DNA of 64,000 nt from Clostridia bacterium (lineage in GTDB: Bacteria; Bacillota; Clostridia; Oscillospirales; CAG-382). The notes beneath the pieces were generated by a model. The model saw only the letters and a program-made list of their open reading frames with translations, was not told the origin of the DNA and searched no databases. The position numbers and the translations under genes were made by a program. The stretch lies in the NCBI GenBank assembly GCA_017399965.1, contig JAFQAP010000030.1, positions 1 to 64,000 of the forward strand, written 5' to 3'. Of the stretch, positions 24,519 through 32,541 are shown one piece after another. Every line of letters begins with the position of its first letter. The first letter of the stretch is position 1.

Positions 24519-25472
24519 TTGCTTTATTTATACATCGCCTTGGGAGTAATCGTATTAAGCGCCGTAATAGGTGCGGCTGTAATGCTGAAAATTACCGTCC
24601 CGATTTCAAAAAAAGTTTATTATGACACCCTGGTGCGGAATTCACCCGATAAATGGAAAAGAGAATGCTCCTGCCCCGAAAACGAAGAGCAGCTTGAGAT
24701 GTGGAACACCGGTTGTGCCTGGGCACAAGAAAACAAAGACCGCATGCGGGAGGTAACGATCACCAACGACGGCTTGAAGCTGGTTGGCGAACTGTATGAT
24801 TTCGGCTCGGATAAATGCGTTATAATTCTTCCCGGCAGATGCGAAAGTCTTATGTATTCCTATTACTATGCCCGTCCTTACGGAGAAATGGGCATAAACG
24901 TATTCCTTCCCGACCCCAGAAGCCACGGTAACAGCGAAGGTACTTACAGCACGCTGGGCGTATGTGAAGGCAAGGATACTAACGCTTGGGCAAGATATCT
25001 TAACGAAAAAGAAGGAATTAACCAAATTTATCTTCACGGCGTATGTGTCGGCGCAAGTACAGCTATATTTGCCGCTGTGGATGAAGATATGCCGAAGTGC
25101 ATTAAGGGTATGGTTAACGAAGGCTGTTACGTTAATTTCTATGAAACATTTAAAAACCATATGATAGTGGACGGACATCCCGTTTTCCCCGTTTGCGGTA
25201 TGGTAATGCGTCAGGTTAAAAAACACACCGGCGTGGATATTATGAAAAAGTGTCCTTTGAATTATGTGGGCAAGGTGAAAATTCCCGTTTTGTTTATTTT
25301 CGGCGAAAAGGATATTTATACCGTACCCGAAAAGAGCAAGATACTTTTTGCAGCCTGCGGAAGCAAGGATAAAAAGCTGGTTTGGTTCCCCAAGGGCGGT
25401 CACAGCCATCTGCGTATAAACAACACCGAAGATTATGATAACGCGGTAAAGGAATTTATATCCGCTCATTAA
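24519..25472 (+). CDS. alpha/beta hydrolase with Cys at the nucleophile position
   Basis: 317 residues. One N-terminal membrane helix (about 3-26) anchors the protein outside or at the membrane. The hydrolase core has PDPRSHGNSEG, an elbow reading HGVCVGAS where the usual Ser is Cys176, the acid in FGEKDIYTVP, and the His in KGGHSHLR. Related COG1073 proteins carry GxSxG at this place. The start is TTG 24519, with a GTGGAGGAAA site 8-9 bases upstream; no ATG fits. Single gene with its own promoter and terminator. Whether the Cys supports hydrolysis (as in dienelactone hydrolase) is open. Confidence 0.82.
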   Translation: MLYLYIALGVIVLSAVIGAAVMLKITVPISKKVYYDTLVRNSPDKWKRECSCPENEEQLEMWNTGCAWAQENKDRMREVTITNDGLKLVGELYDFGSDKCVIILPGRCESLMYSYYYARPYGEMGINVFLPDPRSHGNSEGTYSTLGVCEGKDTNAWARYLNEKEGINQIYLHGVCVGASTAIFAAVDEDMPKCIKGMVNEGCYVNFYETFKNHMIVDGHPVFPVCGMVMRQVKKHTGVDIMKKCPLNYVGKVKIPVLFIFGEKDIYTVPEKSKILFAACGSKDKKLVWFPKGGHSHLRINNTEDYDNAVKEFISAH

Positions 25473-25483
25473 TTAAAAAAGAA

Positions 25484-25527
25484 AAACATCCGATAATCTC
25501 TTTGTTTTATCGGATGTTTATTTTTTT
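25484..25527. terminator. bidirectional intrinsic terminator
   Basis: A 13-bp stem AAACATCCGATAA/TTATCGGATGTTT with a 10-base loop, followed by a T-run on the + strand and by TTTTCTTTTTT on the minus strand. Lies between convergent genes ending at 25472 and 25518. Confidence 0.88.
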
Positions 25528-25898
25528 GTAAATTTGTCAAAAAAGGAATGTTCTTTCCCGAAAGCGCAATCGTAAACGAAGTGTTCACAGTTGTTTTCAA
25601 GGATATTGTATCCCGTTTCTCCCAGCCTGCTTTTTGCACGGGCAACTGTTTTTTCGGGAGAAAAGCGCTTTTTCTTTTCCTGCTTTTCGCATACTCCCGT
25701 TTCACACAGGTTTCCGCAGGAAAAGGTAAGCACATCTGTTGCCAAAACAGCGATTTCTTCAGGCTTTACGCCGGTATTATCGGGATATCCGAACTGAATA
25801 ACGGTATCATCATCCACGTATATTCCGTAGTGGTAATAAAATGAAACCTTGACACGGATAATATCTCCGTATGACGGTAAAACGGTTTTCCAGATCAT
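25518..25898 (-). CDS. LRAT-domain (NlpC/P60-fold) protein
   Basis: 126 residues. The N-terminal strand-His motif YYHYGIYVDDDTVIQF (His23) and the C-terminal helix NNCEHFVYDC (Cys104) match LRAT, a circularly permuted NlpC/P60 fold. LRAT/PLAAT enzymes move acyl chains through a Cys-thioester in eukaryotes; bacterial roles are mostly unknown. The second family His, normally in a VIH segment, is Gln35 here. A middle insertion has paired Cys residues (FSCGNLCETGVC). It overlaps the ACP gene by 4 bases and closes the acyl-lipid operon. Confidence 0.8.
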   Translation of the reverse strand: MIWKTVLPSYGDIIRVKVSFYYHYGIYVDDDTVIQFGYPDNTGVKPEEIAVLATDVLTFSCGNLCETGVCEKQEKKKRFSPEKTVARAKSRLGETGYNILENNCEHFVYDCAFGKEHSFFDKFTKK

Positions 25899-26134
25899 TT
25901 TTGATTTTCTTCCACCTTGCGGATAAGGTCTCCTACGGTGATAAGTTCGGGAAGATCTGCATTTGTAAGTCTTACACCGAATTCCTGTTCTATACCCATT
26001 GCCATATAGAGCATACCGATGGAATTCATCCCAACGTCATCTGAAAGGGAGGATGCTTCGGTTAGGGAAGAAGAATCTATTTCCCCTTCAAAAACATTAT
26101 CCAAAACTTTTTTAAGACGTTCTAAAGTGTTCAT
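25895..26134 (-). CDS. acyl carrier protein
   Basis: 79 residues, an acidic four-helix protein. The phosphopantetheine Ser38 lies in GMNSIGML; Asn replaces the Asp of the common DSL motif, as in specialised ACPs. ATG 26134 has an AAAGGAGAA site; an in-frame extension to 26176 lies within the upstream acyltransferase gene. Overlaps both neighbours by 4 bases (ATGA). It is probably a dedicated carrier between the ligase and the acyltransferases of this operon and not the main fatty-acid-synthesis ACP. Confidence 0.88.
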   Translation of the reverse strand: MNTLERLKKVLDNVFEGEIDSSSLTEASSLSDDVGMNSIGMLYMAMGIEQEFGVRLTNADLPELITVGDLIRKVEENQK

Positions 26135-26796
26135 TTTTGTTCTCCTTTGGTAATCTTTTCGTATACTGTGCGGCATTCGTTTATCTTTTCCAAAAGAATT
26201 CCCGAAATATTGTTTATATCCGAAACAGAAGGAAACTTCTTTTTACAATATTCACTTGCGTAAAAGGGATCCCCGATAACGTACAGACGCCTTTCGCTCT
26301 TTTTAAAAGGCGGTCTGGAATAGACGGGTATTATGGGTGCCCCGCTTTGAAGGGCGATAAGCACGGCGCCGGATTTAATGTCCGAAACTCCGTCCTCTTT
26401 TTCTATTCTGCCCTGGGGGAAAACAGCCAAAGTATGTCCGTCTTTTATAACAGACACTGCTTTTCGCACGGCGTCAATATCAGATATACCTCTGTCTATT
26501 TTTATACAGCCCATAAGCTTTAAGAAAAAAGCGCGGACAGATTTCGCCATTACTTCTTCCGAAGCGAGAAAGAAAACTCTTCTGTACCAAAAACTGCTGC
26601 CCAGCAGCACTGCATCGGAAAAGCCAGTGTGGTTTGCGGCAATAAGTGCGCCGCCCTTGAAGCCGCGCTTGTATTTTTTTCCGTCAAGTCCGACAGAACG
26701 GACTTTAAAAAGACGGAACACAAAATAATGCGCTCTTCCGTAGTCCATGGGTAAGAATTTGGGATTAAAAATAGAAGTAAACTTATTTTTTGCCAT
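26131..26796 (-). CDS. PlsC-like 1-acylglycerol-3-phosphate acyltransferase (2)
   Basis: 221 residues. PlsC-family acyltransferase with NHTGFSD (NHxxxxD, catalytic His-Asp) and FPQGRIEKED (usually FPEGT, substrate binding); the Glu of motif III is Gln. IIPVYSRPPF is motif IV. It starts inside the end of the preceding acyltransferase gene (overlap 14 bases) and couples to the ACP gene. The natural acceptor may be a lysolipid other than lysophosphatidic acid, given the company. Confidence 0.85.
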   Translation of the reverse strand: MAKNKFTSIFNPKFLPMDYGRAHYFVFRLFKVRSVGLDGKKYKRGFKGGALIAANHTGFSDAVLLGSSFWYRRVFFLASEEVMAKSVRAFFLKLMGCIKIDRGISDIDAVRKAVSVIKDGHTLAVFPQGRIEKEDGVSDIKSGAVLIALQSGAPIIPVYSRPPFKKSERRLYVIGDPFYASEYCKKKFPSVSDINNISGILLEKINECRTVYEKITKGEQK

Positions 26797-27445
26797 TTTC
26801 CGTTTCCACACGTTTTTTTAATTCCTCACCCAAAGCGAAGGTCTTATCCTCGAGAATTTTTGTAAGACGTGTTATTTCTTCGGGAGAAGGATTTTCGTCC
26901 GCACAATAATCACGGAGATATATTTTTTCGCCGATCATCACACGTGTGCGCTTTTTCAGAGAATACGCTCCGTCGGTATACATAGGCACTATAGGCGCAT
27001 CTGTGCGGAGTGCTATAAAAACTATACTGGGCTTAAAGGGCCATGGCTTACCGTTAACGGGAAGACGGCTTTCGGGAAAAATACCCACGGTGCCGCCGTT
27101 ATCCAGCACCTTTAAGGATTCCGCAACAAAGGAGAAATCTCTTGCATCGCGGTTTACGAAAATACCGCCGATACCAAACAGAAATTTTGCAAACAGCTTA
27201 CCCTTGTTGAACATTACCTCTGCAATGAGAAAACGCAAGGTGCGAAAAGGATACATATTCATATACAGCACGAAATCCATTAAGGATTTGTGGTTTGACA
27301 TCAGAATACAAGGCTTGGGAAGCTTTTTTCCTTGGGATTCCTTATTTATATAATAAACCTTGGGACGAAGAAAAATTCTTGTGGGAATAAAGCCGGTTAT
27401 CTGCACGAATGCGCGGACAAAACGGCTGGGTTTACCTTGGCGCAT
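26783..27445 (-). CDS. PlsC-like 1-acylglycerol-3-phosphate acyltransferase (1)
   Basis: 220 residues. NHKSLMDFVLY (NHxxxxD), GIFVNRDARD (motif II-like), FPESRLPVNG (motif III) and IVPMYTDGAY (motif IV) are present, with hydrophobic N-terminal segments suggesting membrane association. Starts 3 bases after the ligase gene. Together with acyltransferase 2, two acyl transfers by the same operon are possible. Confidence 0.87.
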   Translation of the reverse strand: MRQGKPSRFVRAFVQITGFIPTRIFLRPKVYYINKESQGKKLPKPCILMSNHKSLMDFVLYMNMYPFRTLRFLIAEVMFNKGKLFAKFLFGIGGIFVNRDARDFSFVAESLKVLDNGGTVGIFPESRLPVNGKPWPFKPSIVFIALRTDAPIVPMYTDGAYSLKKRTRVMIGEKIYLRDYCADENPSPEEITRLTKILEDKTFALGEELKKRVETENGKK

Positions 27446-27448
27446 AGA

Positions 27449-29371
27449 TCATATCTGCCTTTCGATATATTCACAGAATTCGCGTAAAGTATAAAAATAG
27501 TTGTTTGAATCGGAATAATCAATGGGGAATTCCTTTGAAAGCTCGGTGAGCAAGGTGAAGTACTGCAGAGAAGAAGCACCCAGCTCGTGCATTACGTGAG
27601 TATCGGGCCCTATATCCTCTTTTTCCACACCGAGTATAGGCGCGGCAATAGTACGAACTTTGTCGGCAAGAGGAGAATTAACGTCGAATTCCTCCGCTTC
27701 CTTGATCTCGACTTCACTAAACGGTATAAGCTTTACTCTGCCGTCGGCAAGAGCGTTCTTAAGGTACTGTCTGCCTACCTTTATGGCAGTTTCGGAAGCG
27801 ATGGGATCGTAGGTCATATAGAACTCCCTTACCTGCATAGGCAGAGGAAGAGTCCGGTTGGTCTTATAAATATTGTCGATCATAGCGGAAAGCTTGGGTC
27901 CGCTCAAATAGGGATTTATACGGACGATCATAGTGAGCTTTTCTTCCGTTCCCTCTCCGAGACCGATAACGGAATACATCATCGCTTCGGGAATATCAAA
28001 TGCTTGCTCTATGGTATCGGGATTGATATTTTCACCGTTTTCGCCGATAACGGAATCTCCTTTTCTGCCGCGGATATAGTAATATCCGTCTACGCAGTCA
28101 ACGATATCGCCGGTGTTATACCAGCCTTCGTTAATCTTTTCAACACCGTTTATGAGCATACGCTTACAGGTGGAATTGCCCTTTACGAGCAGTACACCGT
28201 CTTCGTCTATTTTATATTCAATAGACGCGAAGGGCTTGCCCACGCTGTTTTGCATAAGCTCCGAAGGCTTGTTACGAAGTTCGGTGGATGTGATGCCCAC
28301 CTCGCTCATACCGTAACCGTTGTGCAAAGGATATCCAAGCGCGGAAAACAATTGAAGCGTGGATTCTTTTATATAACTTCCGCCGGAAATGCAGTAGCGT
28401 ACCGTGGGACCGAAAAGCTTATCGGTAACCTCGGTCATAAGCTTGCGGGAAAGCAGATTGCCCAAAGCGGGACTGAAGTTTTGAACCTTAAGGCAAAGAG
28501 CCGTTCCTTTTTCAAAGCGCTTTCTTGTTTTTTCATCTTTATTATTTATTTCACGCATTACCTGCTTTTCGATGGTATGCCAAAGGAGAGGCACCGCAAA
28601 AACGTGGGTAACCTCATGAGCACGGCAGGTCTTCATAAGAGTTTCACCGGACATATCCTTGGGGAAGACCATGGTGTTCCAATAAAAAGCGTGCCAGAAA
28701 TACACGGCAATAAGTCCGAAAACGTGGTAGAAGGGCAAAAAGCATATCTGCTTTAATCTGCCGTTTACGTGTACGGCAATAGCCATATTTTCCTCAAACA
28801 TAGGTCCTGCGTTAAGCACTTGTTCGCTTATCTCGTTTCCTGTGTAGAAGCAAACTACCTGCTTGAGAGTTGTAGCTGAGGTAGACAAAGCGATCTCATC
28901 CTCAAAGCATTCTTCAAAAGCGTTTCCCTGAGGGAGAGTCCCGATATCTATAAATTCTCCGGGAAGAGCGGTTTCTTTTTTGCCGATTATGTATTTTATA
29001 CCGAGAGTTTCAATAAGACCTGTGGACAATTTAAGAGGATGGCGGCGGTTGACGAGATAAGGCTTATTTCCGCTGCGGAGGATAGCCCAAAATGCAACTA
29101 TCCACTCGAGGCAGTTATCCATATCCAAAGCAACATAGCCGTGAGTAGCGCCGATACGTGCATACAGAGCTTCGGAGGCAGACTCGATCAGCTTCTTTAC
29201 TTCACCGTAAGAATGCTCGCGTATACGAAAACCGTCGCCGGTCTCTGCGGCAATGGCATCCGGATTGCTGAACATAATTTCATAAACGGATCTGAAGCTC
29301 TTATCGGAATTATTAAGAGCGTTAATATTTGTTTTTACAAGTTTAAGATAATCTCTCAGGTATTTTTTCAT
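27449..29371 (-). CDS. acyl-AMP ligase fused to a C-terminal acyl carrier domain
   Basis: 640 residues. ANL-superfamily adenylating domain (about 20-545): LSTSATTLKQ at the A3 position (usually TSGTTGxxK), GYGMSEVG (A5), GWYNTGDIVD (A7), RGRKGDSVIGENGENINP (A8) and AIKVGRQYLKN with the A10 Lys. Residues about 560-640 are an ACP-like domain with the phosphopantetheine Ser in HELGASSLQYF. Such a protein would activate a fatty acid as acyl-AMP and load its own or the separate carrier. ATG 29371 has a GGAG site. First gene of a five-gene unit with two acyltransferases, ACP and LRAT protein. Confidence 0.85.
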   Translation of the reverse strand: MKKYLRDYLKLVKTNINALNNSDKSFRSVYEIMFSNPDAIAAETGDGFRIREHSYGEVKKLIESASEALYARIGATHGYVALDMDNCLEWIVAFWAILRSGNKPYLVNRRHPLKLSTGLIETLGIKYIIGKKETALPGEFIDIGTLPQGNAFEECFEDEIALSTSATTLKQVVCFYTGNEISEQVLNAGPMFEENMAIAVHVNGRLKQICFLPFYHVFGLIAVYFWHAFYWNTMVFPKDMSGETLMKTCRAHEVTHVFAVPLLWHTIEKQVMREINNKDEKTRKRFEKGTALCLKVQNFSPALGNLLSRKLMTEVTDKLFGPTVRYCISGGSYIKESTLQLFSALGYPLHNGYGMSEVGITSTELRNKPSELMQNSVGKPFASIEYKIDEDGVLLVKGNSTCKRMLINGVEKINEGWYNTGDIVDCVDGYYYIRGRKGDSVIGENGENINPDTIEQAFDIPEAMMYSVIGLGEGTEEKLTMIVRINPYLSGPKLSAMIDNIYKTNRTLPLPMQVREFYMTYDPIASETAIKVGRQYLKNALADGRVKLIPFSEVEIKEAEEFDVNSPLADKVRTIAAPILGVEKEDIGPDTHVMHELGASSLQYFTLLTELSKEFPIDYSDSNNYFYTLREFCEYIERQI

Positions 29372-29404
29372 GTTACACACTCCAAAAGACAATATGACCG
29401 TCTT

Positions 29405-29433
29405 ATTTTATACAAAACTCAAATAGTTGTCAA
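29405..29433 (-). promoter_or_regulatory. sigma-A promoter of the acyl-lipid operon
   Basis: Minus strand: consensus -35 TTGACA, 17-bp spacer, -10 TAAAAT (TATAAA also possible with a 15-bp spacer), 34 bases before ATG 29371. Confidence 0.75.
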
Positions 29434-29465
29434 TAGATATTCAAATGTAAAATTTATAAAACTCA

Positions 29466-29494
29466 TTGATTTTGCAACAATAATGTGTTATTAT
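29466..29494 (+). promoter_or_regulatory. sigma-A promoter of the CBM9-like lipoprotein
   Basis: -35 TTGATT, 17-bp spacer ending in TGTGT, -10 TATTAT, about 30 bases before the ribosome binding site. Confidence 0.75.
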
Positions 29495-29536
29495 ACGATA
29501 TAGCAAATAAAATTTTAAACACAGGAGAACAAGTTT

Positions 29537-30901
29537 ATGAAAAAAATCCTTGCCGTACTGCTTGTTGCAGTACTTGCACTTTCTATCGCGGCTTGCGGTG
29601 ATGACGAAACATCCAAACCCGCCAACTCTGCGCCCGATAACAGCGAGACCGTGAACAACGAGTCCGCTCCCGAGGAATCTGTTCCCGCAGAATCCCAGCC
29701 CGCCGAAGGCAGCGATGACGTTTCCGTTCCCGAGGAATCTAAACCCGAAGAATCCGTACCCGATGAAAATTCCGGCGAAGATACCTCCGAACCCGAAGAT
29801 ACCAACACCATTCCCGCCTTTGTTTCCAACTTTGTAACCTGGGCAAAGCTCGGTGTCGGCCTCCGCGCTACCGACAGCACTTCCATTCAGCTTACCGGCG
29901 TTAATAAGGAAGCAGGCTACGGCGACGTTGTTATTTATACCTACGATTACGCACAGGATAAAGTAACCGTAAAGGACGGCAACTACGCTGATTACGCTTT
30001 CCTTGTTGCAGAATACGATGCATCCCTTTTCGGTGTTAAGAAGACCTCCGTACATACTGTCGGCTCCGTTTCCGATAACGCTTCTCTCACCATTCCCGAA
30101 GTAGGATTTATTATTGCCGCACACAAGGATCAGACCGTTATGGTTTCCAGACTCAGCGAATGTCCCGGTGACGTCACCCTTTTTGCGGCAGGCGTACAGG
30201 TTTGCGATGTTAACTACTCCATTACCAAGACCGGTTCCGCAATTGCTGTTGACGGCAAGATAGAAAACGCTTGGAATTCCCACAAGATCGACTCCATTAA
30301 CGAATCCAACAACAAGTGGGCGTATTGGAGCTTTGTGGAAAATGAATACTATTCCACCGCAGAGTACTACGTAACCTATGACAACGACAACATTTACCTT
30401 GCAGTAGTAGTTGATTCTCCTTATCACCACTGTCCCATCTCCCCCAGCGAACCCAACGGAATGTATGCTTATGAATGTATACAGGTAAAGATCACTACAG
30501 TAAGCCCCAAATCCGATTACATTATGGAGAATTACGATCACGTTATTAACAACAAGGCTAATACCGAAGGATATGTACGCGCTTACGGTTTTGCCGTTAA
30601 CAACGACGGTGAGACCTGCTACTACGAAAACAGCGGCGTAAGCAAGGAATTCCAGGGTGTTGCGGCATGTACCAGAGACGACGTTGCTCAGCTTACCGTA
30701 TACGAAGTATCCATTCCCTGGTCTTCTCTCGGCCTCAACGCAGACGAAGTTGATAAGTTCGGTCTTACCTTCTCTATCAACTCCACCAACGAAGAAGATG
30801 AAAAGAACGGCACATGGAGAAACCTTGTACTGTTTGACGGCGGCGGAGTTATCAACCGTAACGACTGGGCAAAGATCCCCGAAGTTACCGTAGTTCATTA
30901 A
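29537..30901 (+). CDS. lipoprotein with CBM9-like carbohydrate-binding domain
   Basis: 454 residues. Signal peptide with lipobox LSIAAC (Cys20), so the mature protein is anchored by lipid on the outer face. Residues about 22-92 are a Pro/Glu/Ser-rich linker with repeated PEES-like units. A middle beta-rich part of unknown type follows, and from about 235 to the end a family 9 carbohydrate-binding-like domain (AIAVDGKIENAWN ... YVTYDNDNIYLAVVV ... YEVSIPWSSLGL). Likely binds glycans at the cell surface. It stands alone between a promoter and a terminator; codon use looks strongly biased, as in highly expressed genes. Confidence 0.8.
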   Translation: MKKILAVLLVAVLALSIAACGDDETSKPANSAPDNSETVNNESAPEESVPAESQPAEGSDDVSVPEESKPEESVPDENSGEDTSEPEDTNTIPAFVSNFVTWAKLGVGLRATDSTSIQLTGVNKEAGYGDVVIYTYDYAQDKVTVKDGNYADYAFLVAEYDASLFGVKKTSVHTVGSVSDNASLTIPEVGFIIAAHKDQTVMVSRLSECPGDVTLFAAGVQVCDVNYSITKTGSAIAVDGKIENAWNSHKIDSINESNNKWAYWSFVENEYYSTAEYYVTYDNDNIYLAVVVDSPYHHCPISPSEPNGMYAYECIQVKITTVSPKSDYIMENYDHVINNKANTEGYVRAYGFAVNNDGETCYYENSGVSKEFQGVAACTRDDVAQLTVYEVSIPWSSLGLNADEVDKFGLTFSINSTNEEDEKNGTWRNLVLFDGGGVINRNDWAKIPEVTVVH

Positions 30902-30918
30902 TTACCCCTATATAAAAA

Positions 30919-30948
30919 AATGCCCTGCATCGCAGGGCATTTTGATTT
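30919..30948. terminator. bidirectional intrinsic terminator
   Basis: A 10-bp stem AATGCCCTGC/GCAGGGCATT with a 3-base loop, A-run before and TTTGATTTG after. Lies between convergent genes. Confidence 0.88.
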
Positions 30949-30954
30949 GTCTGT

Positions 30955-32253
30955 TTATTTTACGTCGGATTCGTTGAATATATCTCCGCATTCGGGGCAG
31001 AACTTGGGAGGTTTTGCGGGGTCTTCCGGTTCCCATCCGCATTTATCGCATTTGTAAAGCAATGCGCCCGCAGGCTTTTTGCTGCCGCACTCGGAACAGA
31101 ATTTTCCCTTGTTCACAGCACCGCAGGAACATTTCCAACCGTCCGTATCCGGCTTTTTGCTGCCGCATTCCGTGCAAAATCTGCCTGTTGCAATGTTTCC
31201 GCAAGAGCATTTCCAACCGTTCGCCGCAGGCTGCTCCTTGGGAGCATTCCCCATTGCGTAAAGGTTTGCGGGGTTAACTGCAGAACCGTTGTTCATAGCC
31301 ATTCCCATACCCATAAAACCCGTCATTGCGCCGGCGGAATTGTTTGCCGCCGCTTCCATTGCGGATGCCTGCGCGCTTACAAGGGTCGCTGCAGCCATAG
31401 TGGGATCTCTGAGTATTGCGGCACGCTGTGCATCGGTAATAAGCTTTGCCTGTTCTTCGGGAAGGTCGATGGGGTTGAGCGCTATGCTCTTTATTTCAAT
31501 TCCTCTGCCTTCTTTCCATTCTGCGGAAAGCTGGTTGCGAAGCTCGTCTTCGATCTCGTTGGTATGAGCGGTTATAGCGGAGGGACGGACACCGAGCGCG
31601 GAAAGCTTGCCTACGGAAGGGGTGAGCGCAGACACGAATTCGCGGCGCATTTGGGAATCCAACTCGTCCTTGGTATATTCATCCGCAACATTTCCGGCAA
31701 TTTTCGAATAAAATACGATGGGGTCGCAAATCACATAAGAATAAGTTCCCGAACATCTTATGGAAACGTCGATATCAAGTCCGATATTCGCATCAACCAC
31801 TCTGAAGGGAATAGGATTTACGGTGCCGAATTTATTATCCAGTATTTCCTTGGTATTGAAATAGTAAACGCGCTGATCCTTGCCGGTATCTCCGCCATAG
31901 GTAAAGCGCTTGCCCATAGTCCTGAATGTGTTTAAAAGGCTTTCGCCGAACTTACCGCTGAACACACTGGGTTCGGTGGATTTATCGTAGGTATATTCGC
32001 CGGGCTCGGCGCAAATATCCACAACCTTGCCCTGCTCAACGATTATCATACACTGTCCGTCGGCAACGGCAATACCCGAACCGTTTGAAATTATATTATC
32101 GCTTGCTTTTGTGTTGGAAGATCTTTTACCGACACGCTTTGTGCCCTTGCGCAAAAGCACATCGTTTTCCAAAGAATCGCAGTAGAAAAACTCTTTCCAC
32201 TGGTCTGCCAAAGTTCCTCCCAATGTACCTAAACCTGCTTTAATAAGTCCCAT
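30955..32253 (-). CDS. SPFH-domain protein with three C-terminal zinc ribbons (YdjI-like)
   Basis: 432 residues. The N-terminal MGLIKAG-like helix and SPFH/band 7 domain (about 30-290) resemble Bacillus YdjI and the so-called virion core protein-like family. A Met/Ala/Gly/Asn-rich linker follows. The C-terminus has three zinc-ribbon units: CSCGNIATGRFCTECG, CSCGAVNKGKFCSECG and CDKCGWE ... FCPECG. The protein may organise a membrane-associated oligomer. ATG 32253 has an AAAGGAGAT site. YdjI-like proteins often sit with PspA/YdjG-like stress genes; none is next to it here. Confidence 0.82.
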   Translation of the reverse strand: MGLIKAGLGTLGGTLADQWKEFFYCDSLENDVLLRKGTKRVGKRSSNTKASDNIISNGSGIAVADGQCMIIVEQGKVVDICAEPGEYTYDKSTEPSVFSGKFGESLLNTFRTMGKRFTYGGDTGKDQRVYYFNTKEILDNKFGTVNPIPFRVVDANIGLDIDVSIRCSGTYSYVICDPIVFYSKIAGNVADEYTKDELDSQMRREFVSALTPSVGKLSALGVRPSAITAHTNEIEDELRNQLSAEWKEGRGIEIKSIALNPIDLPEEQAKLITDAQRAAILRDPTMAAATLVSAQASAMEAAANNSAGAMTGFMGMGMAMNNGSAVNPANLYAMGNAPKEQPAANGWKCSCGNIATGRFCTECGSKKPDTDGWKCSCGAVNKGKFCSECGSKKPAGALLYKCDKCGWEPEDPAKPPKFCPECGDIFNESDVK

Positions 32254-32466
32254 ATTTGCAATCTCCTTTCACGAAAGAAATACAGTTTTTTGTTTAAAAT
32301 TGACATGTTTTTTTCATTTTTCTTAATTATAACATATTTTTTTGTAAATTGCACCGTTTAATAAGGAAATTTTTTATTTTTTTAAGGGAAAAATGCACTA
32401 TTTTTTTGTTTTTGTGTCTGAATTTTTGTCACATTGGAAGAAACGATACATTATTAAAATTTATTA

Positions 32467-32494
32467 TTTACAAATTTTGATTTTATGGTATAAT
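32467..32494 (+). promoter_or_regulatory. extended -10 promoter of the mdh-fum-hdr-flx-frd operon
   Basis: -35 TTTACA, 16-bp spacer ending in TATGG, -10 TATAAT (TRTGn). About 37 bases of leader precede the AAGGAG site of the first gene. It is the only convincing promoter before the 12-gene run. Confidence 0.75.
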
Positions 32495-32541
32495 TTAATC
32501 AGCTATGCAATGACGAATTTTATTATTAAGGAGAGTCTCTT

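Noticed and set aside
29441-30898. Long open frame (485 codons) on the minus strand opposite the CBM9-like lipoprotein
   Set aside because: It is fully antisense to a gene with a signal peptide, lipobox, promoter and ribosome binding site; its translation has no recognisable motif. The strong codon bias of the real gene keeps this frame open.
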